NCBI GenBank assembly: GCA_012934845.2
Contig: WNNJ02001239.1
Coordinates: forward strand, 206,261-270,260
DNA from: Pomphorhynchus laevis
Taxonomy: Eukaryota > Acanthocephala > Palaeacanthocephala > Echinorhynchida > Pomphorhynchidae
Reading direction: 5' to 3'
DNA: 64,000 nt
The translations under genes and the position numbers were made by a program. The first letter of the stretch is position 1. Every line of letters starts with the position of its first letter. The notes under the pieces are model-generated. The model was not told the DNA's origin. It worked only from the letters and a program-made list of their open reading frames with translations, and made no database searches. Below are positions 22,191-35,300 of this stretch, in pieces.

Positions 22191-23205
22191 AATTCTACTA
22201 GCGTGTTTATTTCCGTGTCTATAATCATATATTAACTTGAGAAGGCTGTACTAAATTATATTGATCAGGCCGATGATATCGGTACATAGGTTTCACATGT
22301 GTTATCAACCGTGGACTAAATAAATTTCTGCGATGCTCAAAGCATCAAGGATATGGATCTGAGTAGATTGAGTTCGAAAAGACAAAAGTTAGGGTAAGAA
22401 AATATGGAGCTGAAACTGCTAAAATTCTTCCAGAACATATTTTTAGCTGTTCTGGAAGAATCAGCTAAGTTAATTGAGTCTACGTAATTTGCACTATATA
22501 AAAAAATATAAAATTAATATATTAATCTTAAGATTTTTATAATCTAGATTTTTAGAAGGTAATTTTACAAAAACATCAATTTTTATGAATTGTCTAATAC
22601 ATAACAGAAGATGCATAAGAATTAAGATTGAAGGTCATCATGAGGAACTGCTATGCTACCAGGTTTCGGCCACTAATTCTCGACATAGCAGATCATTTTC
22701 AAACAGTGAAATAATCTAGGTTTAAGTATATGTGGAAATGTATATATCTTGGAATGACAAATACTTTAAGCGTTTAAATAATCCAGAAATTAAATAATTT
22801 AAGCTTTCAAATGATTAAATTGAAATAATTAAATGATTATAATAATTTCATTTGTACAACAAATTCAAGAAGCTAATATTTATACTTTAATTTTTGACTA
22901 ATCTAGAGGTCTGTAAAATATTATTATTATGCAATTACATTATTGATGTAATTAAATCAATTACATCATTTACAAAGCAAAACATATATCTCAATACAAA
23001 AAACTTTATTAATATTTGAATGATAATTTAGATTAAGCCATTCGAGGCTATATATTAGACTATTCTAACTCAATTAGATTAATAACTTCTCGAAAATACA
23101 TTTAAGCACAATATTTTTCAGAACCAAAGTTTTGCGCATAATTTTGTTGCTAGATTTTAATGCAAATGTGCTAAGATTTTGTGTAAATCGTAGACACTAA
23201 TCACG
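22191..23205. other. AT-rich intergenic DNA with a hairpin
   Basis: A perfect 14-bp inverted repeat lies at 22424-22437 and 22448-22461 (ATTCTTCCAGAACA, 10-base loop). No coding frame or element is recognised in the rest. Confidence 0.5.
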
Positions 23206-23666
23206 ATGACTTCTAAATCTTCAAACAAAACGTATCAAGACAAAGAAGATATCAATGCAAACTCCTTAAGGTTAGCGTTAGTTGGAATATTAAACTTATT
23301 TAAAATAGCTATTTACAAAGGGCACATTTTCGCTGTAGAAAAAGTCTAGCTTTCATCAAGCCTGTTATTCCAAAAGGTAATTGCCTTAATTGTATTTCAA
23401 TTCTTAATTGGTCTTTAGCAAATTTATACAATAGTATTTTACAATTTATATTCAGCGATAATTTTAGTTTTTCACTTCAAATAACATTTGAAGTCTTCGA
23501 AATTGTAATATTGTTTGCAGAATGGACATTTTATATATTTTTGATTTCATTTGTTTCTATCAAACGGAGTCATAGTTTAAGTGCAATTCTATTGTATAAT
23601 CAAATACTTCATTTCAAAGAATCCGTCTCCTTGGAATTAAATTTTTTCTTTGAGACTATTCAATGA
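23206..23666 (+). CDS. Possible three-exon gene for a small membrane protein
   Basis: A consistent splice model gives exon 1 at 23206-23270, exon 2 at 23339-23376 and exon 3 at 23419-23666, with GT...AG introns of 68 and 42 bp and matching phases (2, then 1). The product is 116 residues. It has a polar N-terminus (MTSKSSNKTYQDKED), then KSLAFIKPVIPK, then a long hydrophobic stretch (about residues 55-83, including VILFAEWTFYIFLISFVS) likely to form one or two membrane segments, and a short tail ending at TGA. No family recognised. In favour are an 82-codon open third exon in AT-rich DNA and three phase-compatible junctions. Against it, the exon 1 donor (GTTAGC) is weak and nothing confirms expression. 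Confidence 0.42.
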
Positions 23667-24000
23667 CGATGTCGATAACACCTTCAAATACGATGCCATC
23701 TTCTAGATATCTACTTTTAAAGGCATTTGTGATGTTAAACATGTACTTTTAAGATTGTATTCCTTCATTAATCAATTATTAAAGCTCTCTCCCCCAATAT
23801 AATTCTATTTTATATAGATAGCATAAAATTTGTTTTTACGATGTACTTTCTATATTCATTATGCACTTTGAACATATACTTTGATTTCATTTGCCAATAA
23901 CGGGACAATTAGTATTGCCATCTTCAGCCAGTGGTCGAAGCTGTTCGCAAAATAAAATCAAATTACAAGTTACTGCTTGTTAGTCGCTGCCTTTTTCAGT
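23667..24000. other. Spacer before LINE-A3
   Basis: AT-rich, no coding frame recognised. Confidence 0.4.
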
Positions 24001-27000
24001 CTTTAAGTAAAATCTACCGTAGAACTGGGCAACAAAATACGTGAAGGATATCCGCACATTTTTTGCATAATGCGCCAATGCATGATCTCGATATTTCGTG
24101 TAGCGGGATACAAATTGTACAGAACCTGTCGTGATAATCATGAATAGATACGCGCCAGACTAGGGGTCGCTTTCTGATGCAAGGGTCTCTCCAAGTATAC
24201 TGTGTGTATGCCGGAGTATTACGGTACTCAGGATTTATGGAATTCAATTTTGCTTTACAAACATCCAGATTAGATGTGTACGAGAGAGGATACCAAGTTG
24301 GAATGATTCTGATGATTTTAAATGATTATCATGGCGGTCTGGGGTTAGATCCGACCAAATGGTAGATAATGCGTTAGTCACAATTGGATGCAGAATGGAT
24401 CGGAAATATCTTAATGATAATGCAAAATACAGCGCTCCTAAACTTTTGACTGAGGAAGTGGCGATTACAATTTTGACTGATGTTTGGTGAATGACCATTT
24501 GTTAGAAAAGAGAACTCCCAAATAGTTGTACGAATTGCAAAATTCGAGATGTTCATTTCCAATGCTCAACCTATCACGTTGACAAAAAAGACCACCCTGG
24601 CGAAATTTAATTGCTCTGGACTTCTGTAACGTCGGTACGTATATAGCTAGCTGATTATTAGTACAAATATATAAAAACTATTTAAGGCTATCTGAGAAGA
24701 CAATAAAACTAGAGTAACTATACCCAGATTATCATCGTAAAGTGCGCGTACATTCGTACTCGTTTAACCACTGAGGTACCAAGGCAAATGGACAATAAAA
24801 AAGGAGAAGAGTAGCAGACTTAAGGATCGCCCTGCAAAACGCCCTCGTTTACTGTGAATAATTCAGGGATATTTAGGCCGTCAAACATCTTCACACGACT
24901 CGGTTGATAAACTGTAGGAAACGGCCACTTAGATGCACGTCGCTAGAAAGTTTCTTTAGCAATATATAGCGATATATTGTGTCGAATGCTTACTTAAAAT
25001 CGATGAAGGTGGCAAAAGTAAATTTATGTTAAGCAAAATTTCGAATGCTCAAAATTTTATTCACTTGAAATTTATTTTAATCACTCAAAATTTATTGTCG
25101 AATGTTCACTTAAAATCGATGAAGGTGGCAAAAGTAAATGTATGTTATGCAGAATTTTGAGTGATTTAATCCCGGATAATTTCAATTACGCTAGATGTGG
25201 ATTTATGTAGACGGAAACCGTATTGCTCTGATGGAAGCATGTGTTTACGATATTTCATAAGCTGCATGTATGCTACATGAGTCAGTAACTTATAGCTGTG
25301 GTTCAGAATGGCAATGCCTCTATATGCGTCCAAAGAATTACGATCGCCTTTACCTTTATAGAGGACTTTTATATAGCCATCGCGCCCAGTGATTGGTACT
25401 CAGTCCAATATTTTAATAGAACATGAAGGGTTGACTTTAACTGTTCAGTACATATATTATCTATCCCAGTAGCTTCTAAGAGTAATTAGATATCGCATAA
25501 TTTCATCATATGTGACTGGCGCATCTAGGGGATTGGAGCATAATGAGTCGCTTAGGGACAAGGTTGTTTGCAAGCACACACGCACTCTTTAATAGCTTGG
25601 TTGATGAAGTATATACTTGAAATGTGTTTACCAGTGTGAGATTGGAATTCGCGAAATATTTTTGACGGAAGTAACTGCGTAACTGAGTAACCAAGGAGCA
25701 GATTCGGCCTTAAATAATTGCTGAAATTCTTCTCCTAAATAACACTCTTCGAAATTTAGCTAATAATTGAACATATAGTCTACGCAATTCTATGAACTCA
25801 TTGGCCACTGTTAAATCAAGCCAATCATATATTTAAAGTGATCATTAATTGTTGTAATTATCTAAAACAACAAGTCTTTACTATTTAGTTGTTTTACTCT
25901 TTCGCGAAGAATTTTTGCATGCTGCTAAGATAGCATAAGTTACATACTTTATGCTGTCACTTAATTGACCCGATGCAAGTAACTCATAGGCACACTCAAT
26001 CCGGTTTTTATCAATTTCGGAAGGAATTAATCTTCTACTGGTTTAATAATGTGGTTCAATTAATTGAACAAATACAAAATATACTGGTTTGTGTCTTCGA
26101 ACCAGCGATCATGTAGATGTCAATTCTAACTTCGAGTGTCTAACTGGTATGTTAGTGAAAATAAGGTCAATGCAGCTTCCATCGTTTTGCGATTCATATG
26201 ATCACTGCTAGAACAGCTCATAATTTTTAGATTGAAAGATGCAAAATAATCAAGTAGGAAACGTAACTTACCTTCAATGGGACTATTTAAACCTGCGTTG
26301 ATAGGATACGTAACTTACATTTAAGCTATGAGTTTGGGAATATATTTATTAATTCTTTGCAGAAGCGTGACATTTCGTAGATTACATCTGCCACGCTAAG
26401 AGTTGGTTTAAAGTAGGAGGCTACGATGGTAACCTCGGAAGTTTCTAACATTAATGAATTCGCGGTATACTTACAATTCTAATCACTGAATGGTTGTATA
26501 CTCCTGAAACGGTCTTCCCGACCTGGCGGCCGCGCGGTTTTAATTGAGCTGGAATATCAAATGCATAGAATCCAGACAGTGATATACTGCTGGTTATCAT
26601 AGTTTCCAACAATACCACATTGTAAAAAGTGCTGATCCACGAAGCTATAACCTGTTCGAGTAGCAATGCAAGACATTCGACGTTGAATAAAAGAAGTATA
26701 TATGAGTTAAAGCCTCGTGAGCCTCTGATGGGATATACACTGTCTCCGTGTCAGGCACTGTTGGTGGGTAGTCATGAATACGTGCTGGAATTTATTGTAG
26801 AGCATACACGCGTGTGTTCTTCAATAGTGTGTCGTTGCTAAAGCACTATTTGATAATTTCTAAAAACGCGAGATAATTTCTCGCGTTCTTAGCGTGATCG
26901 ATATTGGGATATTAAACGTTCGTATAGCGATCAGCAGTCTTCAACTTATAAGAATTCGCTAACACATAATTTATCATTTCCTCATTAGTAGTAATTAAGA

Positions 27001-27730
27001 TCCAGGGTTGGATGGCTGACGTTTGAGCTTCTAATGTAGAAAGAATGCCACGAACGTTATCATCTTCACTTACATTCTTCAAGTTAAGTAAAATAAAATT
27101 CATAGAACGTTGTGCATACTTTCTACATTGGATTTGGAATGCGCAGTTGCTAGCATTGTGCGAGTGACCTCTCGACGTATGCCCTCAGCAAAGCTTCGAC
27201 TTTGCGGTTAATCTTGATTGACGGATGAAAACGTTTGTTGCTATTTGTGGTGCACTCTTTTTTTACTTAGACAGTTTTATTTCGTCTAAAGTGTTGGCCA
27301 AGTTGATTATAGAGGCATTAGCGTCTTTTAAGGAATCTTCGAGAGTTTTAATACGTTTGGACGCACAGATTCCGTAAATGAAATGTTGTAAAAATAAATC
27401 ACGACCGATTCTTTTTTTAGCTTTAAGTGTGGATAACGAGCATTCGGGACTATAACATTTCAACTCGAAAGAAACATATTCCATAGTGCAATTAGAGTTA
27501 CAAACGGAGGTCGAGCTTGTTTAACGTTGATCTAGAGCCATACTGGGATTAGGATTACTGGGCATTTGCAAATGCAATGTACTCTGATTCGAGGCGAAAT
27601 GCTTGTATTTATGTCAGTACAATTTAAACATTTTCCACATAATAGGCAGTCGACACACAGTTTGGCGGACTTGACATAAGAGCAGCTTATGCAGACAGCG
27701 TTACGACAGTTATAGAAATAGTAATGTTTA
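24000..27730 (-). mobile_element. LINE-A3, decayed copy of the LINE-A group
   Basis: Leftward LINE. The ORF1 Cys module lies near 27620-27710 (NCRNAVCISCSYVKSAKLC, then C-x2-C, C-x2-C). Its second Cys set and coiled coil are at 27484-27263 (ELKCYSPEC, YGICASKRIKTLE), and its RRM-like part near 27103-26912. The endonuclease lies near 26680-26330 (PRGRQVGKTV). The RT shows FATFIDFK near 25000 and lies at about 25.6-24.6 kb. The C-terminal part has NSYNYLGVLFSNKW near 24540, then PAYTQYTWRDP near 24200. It is more decayed than LINE-A1, and a short internal duplication lies at about 24.99-25.15 kb. The tail aligns through the point where LINE-A1 is split by the gypsy element and so serves as the unoccupied reference. 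Confidence 0.7.
24984..25150. repeat. Local direct duplication within LINE-A3 RT
   Basis: The segment TAAAATCGATGAAGGTGGCA occurs at about 24994 and again at about 25107, with flanking sequence repeated (TGTCGAATG before, AAAAGTAAAT after). It duplicates RT motif A of the relic. Confidence 0.8.
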
Positions 27731-28532
27731 TAAAGTGTGATCCGTTTATTTATTACCTTAGAATAATTGGGTTTGACGGAATAAATCGTTTAAATTAGAT
27801 ATATCGCTCTACATAAGTCACAGCTTCCACGCGCACCTCAGGATGTACCCTGATCGTACTCCTTCGTTGAAATTATGTTCGATTGTGAATAGAATATCGT
27901 CGAGTTCCAGTACACAAGCCTAACTAGTTATTATCTGGTGTTATTATCTTCTGTTAGCATCTTCAAAAAATTACTGAAGATGTAATTTTCTACATCTTCA
28001 GTAATTTTATAGATCACTTTAATTATTTTTTAAACAATAAACCAATCTTCTTAAAGATTACAAAGGTAGTTATAAGATAAAAGTTAAAATTCGTTATTCA
28101 GCATATTGATTATTCGAGCAAAACCATATCCAATCATCATTATGAAATCCTCTATCATAAGGATAGCAACAGTCCATATGATTTGGTCATCAGAGAGTTG
28201 ACCAACATCATGATGAATCTATTACGATGAATCTTTAAATTAAAGATAATAACAACGACGAAAATAAAATTTACAATTCGTTATATAATAAATTAAATGC
28301 TTTGAAATATCAAACATAACTTCTTCTTTTCTTTGATCCAATCTTTTCTTTAATTAATAATAAGTCATTATTACGTTAGCAAATAAAAATATAATACATC
28401 CTTTGAAGTTTAAAATCTTTTATTAATCAAATTAATACTGATAGTGGTTACCAACTCATGGGAGTAGGGGGAATAAGCCACGCATCTCAGATTTTAGGTT
28501 TAAAAATTGTGCATGATTTTTATATTTTTAAG
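27731..28532. other. AT-rich spacer or upstream intron of the RALBP1-like gene
   Basis: No clear coding exon found. A perfect 18-bp hairpin lies at 27967-28008. If the RALBP1-like gene extends 5' of 28.53 kb, this and the LINE-A3 region are within its upstream intron. Confidence 0.4.
27967..28008. repeat. Perfect 18-bp hairpin, 6-base loop
   Basis: Left arm AAAATTACTGAAGATGTA (27967-27984), loop ATTTTC, right arm exact reverse complement (27991-28008). Confidence 0.95.
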
Positions 28533-29336
28533 AAATTGATATTTATATTATTACGCGTAAGCGGTTTTTGTTTTATTGTCAAGGTGATCATCCTAACAAT
28601 CCTATAACGTTAGAAACCTTATGTCGTCCAGTTCGATTGGGTCGTGAGCTTTACATACCCCCACTGGTCTGTGATTTAATACTGTTTATTGAACATAATG
28701 GTAATTTTTAGATTAAATATTTAAACATTAAACAAGTTCTAAGAATATTTTTCAGGTATTGAGTCTGAAAACTTATATCGACGTCCGAATGATCTTACCA
28801 GTCGACCTAATTATTCGTCGATGTTCGAAACTTTGTTAGACAGTGGCCCTGAATCGTTCGACTGCAGATCAGCCTCGCTGTTAGCTCGAAAGATGTTGAA
28901 GGTGGTGAGTGAAGAGTATATTGATCACGATTCACAGGCAAACCTTAGCAAATCGATTGAAGGTATCCACCTCAGGCGAAAGTACTTAGATTTAAATTAA
29001 TATTGAAGTGAACAGCTTGGGATTGCGGGGCTGTTCACAGTCTCATTAATACAGTGAAATCAATTATATCAAATTCTTCTGTGAACCGATGTTACAAAGA
29101 TACTTTGGCTTTCATGTGTATTCACCTGTCACATTTAAATTTAGTGGTAATAATAAACATTACGTATTGTTTAGTAGATAAATGTTTGTATAGAACAAAA
29201 CCGGAAAAGGAGACCGCTTAAGTCAACTCGTCGAAAGTTTTACTGGTGTATTTCGAATAAAAGAGAAAATATTAAAATTTCTCATAACGAACGCCGACGA
29301 AATTTTTGAACCCATTGAGTTCTCAATGAAAAATAT
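28533..29336 (+). CDS. RALBP1-like exons 1-4 of the model: RhoGAP domain
   Basis: Four exons separated by introns of 55, 92 and 47 bp. The domain starts near NPITLETLCRPV and ends near FLITNADEIFEP. The arginine-finger position (NLYR) is kept. The usual K-x2-L-x2-LP motif is replaced by KMLKVVSEEYI, and the conserved Asn of the NLA-x2-F-x-P box is not seen (LSQLVESFTGVF). Read without splicing, the last exon meets a TAA at 29337, but a GTAAGT donor at the same place joins in phase to 34711. An OCRL-type RhoGAP was considered and is less good because the downstream exons match RALBP1. Confidence 0.7.
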
Positions 29337-32300
29337 GTAAGTGTTATTGTTTCTTTTTATAAAATATCAATTTTGATTTTTGTTTTAATATTTATTTAAT
29401 AATGAGTTGCACGTTAACGTTTAAACGTGCAACGGCGGCATGCGTGCCAGATCCGACCCGCCGCTATAATTTGAAGCTGATATATACAGATTGACCAGGA
29501 ATGCCACTCAATGATATTGGCCTTGAATAATATAAATGTTAATAATGATGACCTCGTTTTCAATTTCATAATAAATATTTCCATTAATTCAAGATTTTAT
29601 AAAGCTGTATTTGCTTAATCAAAAAATTATTACATTTTATAAATTAGGTTGGCCCTTCTGGTCAAAATACGATGAAAATATAGCCATTTAAGTGCTTAAG
29701 CTTGTAAATCCCTGGTTTAAATGCTTATTTTAGTCTTTGCTAATCCTAATCTGTACAATATTAAACACTCCAAAATCGAAAATATTTCTAATAATTAATA
29801 TCAAATTAATACCGAATATGTCTTAAAGAAATAGTGGAATAATATTAAATTTAAGAAAGGAATATGCAACTAAATTCAGGTATATTGAATCAATTTTCGA
29901 GCATTAAAACTTTGTTTGTGAATTAAGATTCAGCGTTGCAACTGATCCAAAATAGGAAGATCAAAACAAAGTATCTCTGCTTGTAGATCTGTTGCTGTCA
30001 GGAGTAAAAATATTTCAGTCGTTGCGTCAATTATCAAATAGGAATGAGTTTTTATAAGATTCGTGAGAGTTCCTTAGTGAAGATTACGATCATTGTTCAA
30101 TTAAATTAAAAAATTTACGATTCGAATCTTGACATTGTTTACCTAACACCATACTCCCCATTCTGAATTCGATCGAGCATGTTTTGTCTGTATAGAAACA
30201 TTCTGTAAGTCGGGAAAAGCTGGTTTCGAAAGCAAATTAAAAACACCAATTTTAATAAATCTTAATGAGATTACAAGGGAAAATTTGATAGCTTTTACAG
30301 AAACATGTTAAGATACATTTTGAACTCTGAAAAACGAAAGACCACTTTAGATTCATACTAGATTCGTACTAGATATGAGATCAAAGACGGTATGAGCTAT
30401 TTGATTAATAAACGAACTCCATATAGATCAAATATGGACAAACGGTGGCCCCCTGGTCGGATATGGCCCGCAGACACTTTCATCCGCCTCTAGAATAATA
30501 GTCCGTTGTCGTACAAGAATAATGGACAAACATCTAGAAATACTATTTTTTTATTTCGCTAGCTGTTTATATCATAGAAAACAAAACGTCTTTTTTCTGG
30601 TAATTCTAACAACTAGCGAAATATAAGAATAAATTGGTGTTTTATTGATCGTATCTCAACTTTGAAATTTAAAAAATACCTCATTTTTAAATGTCATTTT
30701 TAAAATTAAATTATAATTTCATCATATATTTTATCATGAAAGATTTTTATTAACGTCCTACCCTACAACGAATAATCAAGTCCGCCGTTAGAGTGCTCTT
30801 TCGTCTCCGTCGCTTCGACCACACATCCACATATTTTGCCCAACTCTCCTGGCCCACCATCCACATCCGCATCAAACTCCGCCTAATTCTTGTAACTTTT
30901 CGTCCATCGCTGTCGGCTCCCCATCGTTCATTAACCTTCCTTTCTTAGACGACACTCGCCCCACATCGCTATCGCTGCATTCCCGTAATTCCCTCTTACT
31001 CCACGTTCCCAATTACTCCAACAACTACGGTCTCCGATTCTTCCTCGTCGCTGCCCTACTCGCCTGGAATCAACTCCCTCTCGACGTCCGCCGCGCTCCC
31101 TTCTTTATCACATTCAAACACCTCCTCCGTTCACTCCTTCTCGACACATGATTTACATTTTTGTTTTGTTGTGGTCATGTAAGCGTGCGCTGGCATGCAT
31201 TTGCCACCTTAAAAAATATTTTTTAAACAGTGGCCCCTGGTTAGATATGGCCTGCAGAGCACTTTCATCCGTCTCTAGAATAATAGTCCGTTGTCGTACA
31301 AGAATAATGGACAAACATCTAGAAATACTATTTTTTTATTTCGCTAGCTGTTTATATCATAGAAAGCAAAACGTCTTTTTTCTAATAATGCTAACAACAA
31401 CTAGCGAAATATAAGAATAAATAGGCAGATGATTCCACGAGATAGGAGCAGCCACGACGAAAGAGCGGAGTCCAAAGGAGGTAGAGTAGTTTGGGACATG
31501 TAAAAGAAGGGAATTACAGGAACGCAAGGAACAGTAAACAGGACTAGAATTATCAAGAAAAGGAATGTTGAGAAATGAAGGAGTATGAACATTTACAAGG
31601 CGGAAAGCAACAAGAAGACGAATTTGAACACGACAATAAATGGTAGGCAAATCGAGAGAAACAAGATGGTGGGATGTATGATCAAAACGACAAAGACGGA
31701 GGAGAACTTGTGCGGCTGCATTGATGATGCGTTGTAAAGGAAGAAGAAATTAAAATTTGATTCTAATTTTATCATAAAAGATTGTTATTAACGTCTTTAA
31801 AATATCAATGCTTTGTATTATAAATTCACTGTTCTCTCATTGATTTCTGCTATTTGTTAGTGGAGAGAGTGAAATACAAAATTTTATTTAAATATCGAAT
31901 TTTCGATAGCCATCTGATATATCGATATTTTTTAACACTAAGTATTAAACTCCGAGTTCTTGCGCTTTGCCAACTTTGAGTTAGTTTTTATGTTTATTTA
32001 TTAACCAAATTAGAAAGTTTCATGTTATGTATTTGATTAAATAAGAAAGCTTCATATTCCACTTTTGAACAAATCGTAATCCACTTTTGAACAAATTTTG
32101 TTACAAATATTGTAATTTTGCTATTTATAGAAAAAATGATATGATAATTTTTTTATTTTTTGCAGAATAATTTTTTAATTTAATATTTTTATTTTTTTTT
32201 ATTATTTATTTAAAGATAAAAGCTCCCGATCAAAATAAAATGACAAAGCATTTTTATATTCGGCAATTTGTAACTTAGAATGGCTACTCAATTTGTAATC

Positions 32301-35300
32301 GTAGCCATTTTGAATTTCCGGATTGATATTACAACCAAGCAATCTTTTACTGAACAATACGCTTTAAATTTATTAAATAAAACATTGAAAATGTTTATTA
32401 AATTTTAATTTTGCATTTGGTTGAGCTTGTTAATTTAATTGAACTTAGAGTTTCTGATTTTAGAAGTAAGATCGAATGTTGTGAAGAAATAGAAGAAAAT
32501 ATTGATATCAAGTATGTACGTTTCGATTTGCCCATAAAATTAATTAATGAATTCAATGATAAAATTAAATAATTAAAATCCAATATATTGAAAAATAAAG
32601 TAAAGAAATCAATGCTCAAAAGTTAAATTTGTCAAACATTAAAATCATCAAATATTTTGTATAAATATAAAAGTATAATTTCAACGATTGTATCATTTAA
32701 CGGGATATTATTGTTTAAATATTCGGAAAGATTTCTTTTTGTGATAAATTGAGAGTTCCGTCAAAAGATGTTTATTATCAGTGGCAGCCACGAGAGAAAT
32801 GACAAACGATTCGTCATTGTTTTAACTCATCAGTACCTTGTACTTTACACTGCTATATGCAGAGACATACCGGCAGAAATCACGAGGATGTCAAAACATA
32901 CTAGTGTCAAAAATAATTTTTCTTTTATTGTTGACTTTGATATATTATGACTTTGCCATACTTTTCTATGGTATCGACTTTGCTTGGATTGTAATCTTGC
33001 AATCCAAACGACAATAAAATAAATAACATTATTTAGTGAGTCCAAACGACAATATAACAATGCATATTAAAATAAATAACATAAAATAAATTTAGTGGGA
33101 AACTCAAATAAATTATTGATTAATAAATAACTTTATTTAATTGAAATGTTCCAATTAGAGATAGAAGTAATTTCAGTAGCAACTTTATTTTTATTCGATA
33201 GCACAAACAATTGAACTGTTGACCCATCCAGTTTATCTTTAAATAATAAAGATGTCGTTTTCATTCCTGTCACAAAATAAAACTAATAGTGCTTGAATTC
33301 AAGCATAAACTATATAATAATAAATCTACATTTTTGGATTTTACGTAATAATCACTTCGTTTTAGTTCCTACAATGTAATTTAATTTATATTACTTAAAT
33401 TCATTTGAATTTATTTAATTCAAATTTCTTAAATTAAAATTTGACAAACAATTGTATGTCAAGGCCGAAGTTTCTTAGTAATTTACTAGTATATGTTTTG
33501 ATTTGTATTATTTTTAAATTTTAAGGATTTCATATAAAGACAATCTATTAAGCTTTATTAAAATTTGTTAAACTGCTGTTTTATTATTCATTTTGATATT
33601 ATTCATTCTGACTTTGAATTTTTGAAATAGTGCTCTTGTTATTTAGATAGGAGATTGTATTTTCATGTATTTTTGGTAATCAATACGAAAGATAATTTTG
33701 CAGAAAATAACGATTTTAATTAAAATTATGATTAAATAGTTTAATTAAAAATGTTATTATTTATAGCAGGAATGATTTGAAGTTTCGTCAGCAGGAATAT
33801 AAAATTGAAAGCACTGTCAAATTTATAGGTAGCATACAAGATTTATAGCATTTTCGTAAATTCGGACTAGTATACTATATCCGAATATAGTATATTCGGA
33901 CTCGCTAACCGAATATATATTGCGCTGGCCATGTATGTTAAAAATGATTTGAATTTTCATCAAGAGCTGGTAACATTAAGAATAAGAAAATTTAAAATTG
34001 AGAAAAGATAATTATCATCAATTATTTTCAAAAGGATAATAATAAAAGATGATAATTATCATCAATTATCCGTCTTTGTTTAAATTAACAGCGTTTATAA
34101 ATGGGAATAATTAAATCAAAATTTTAATTTCAACTTTCAATCGGCAGCTGTTTACATCGTCAGAATGTAAAACATTAATCGGCTGTTTACATTTACCAAT
34201 TCAAAAACATTGAATTGTAAAATGTTTATTCATCTTGGTAAGTAATAAATTAGATTGGTAAATAAATGTTTATTTACCAATTTGTTACAAATAAAATATC
34301 AGTAAATTCAATACATCATAATTATTGAATTATAAATATTATAATTTAATAAATTATAATTAAGACAAAATAAATTATTTATTATTTAAAATAATAAATA
34401 ATTATTGAATTGTTTATTAATTTTATAAATAACAATTCAATTATTCTGGGTTATTATTATGACGCTTTTTTCAATTAAGAAAATGTTGTTCAGTTGATAG
34501 ATTAAGTTTATATTCAGTTGATAGTCGGATTCAGTTTATATTCACTTGAGAAATAGATGAATATCGATGATTTACAATAAAAGTTTTAAATGTTTAAACA
34601 ACTTGATGTATATTTTTATATTAAAATATTAATATATTTTTATAAATATTTATTATTTTACAATATTTTTTTTATTTTGTTTGTATTTGAAGGCTTTTAT
34701 ATTTTAATAGCTATTTCCAGAAAGAATTACAGCGTAAAGAGTCTTTGTTAACTATGCTAATTACAGAAGTCAACAAGGAGTCAGACACGAATAAGGATGA
34801 AATGCTTTGGACTGTGCAACGTGAGATAACACAAATAAAGCGAAAGGTAATTTAATCACAGGAACTTCGTGTCACATAGTTGTTCATTAGCTTAAGCGAG
34901 CACACGCTCCGTTATTTGCGTCTTCGTCCACATCTAGAGATACATCAGCTAAACTATCAGAAGAAAAAAAGGTTTGTTCAATATTTTGTAATAAAGAATT
35001 AATAAATTATTGAAAATATTAAAGATAAAAGGATTATTCAAAACGTCAAAGGTTATTATATAAAGGTTATCATTTTCCATGAAGTGGAAAATGATGGTTT
35101 GTAGTAAAGACTTAGTTATTTTATTGCTAAAATTTTATAATTTATACATCGTATCAATCAATAAACTCGCAATAAACGTTACTTATAAGCTATAGGCGCA
35201 AAGCTACGTCTAACTTAATAAGAGAGAAGAAAATTGCACAAAGCTTAAAGATTAAGTTTCGTATAAAATAAAAGGTTTATATAAAATAAAATGTTTCAAA

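Noticed and set aside
28533-29339. RhoGAP exons as the 3' end of an OCRL/INPP5B-type phosphatase, ending at the TAA at 29337
   Set aside because: A GTAAGT donor overlaps that stop and joins in phase to 34711, where the Ral-binding coiled coil of RALBP1 follows. One RALBP1-like gene explains all eight exons. It remains the alternative if RNA data show no junction.
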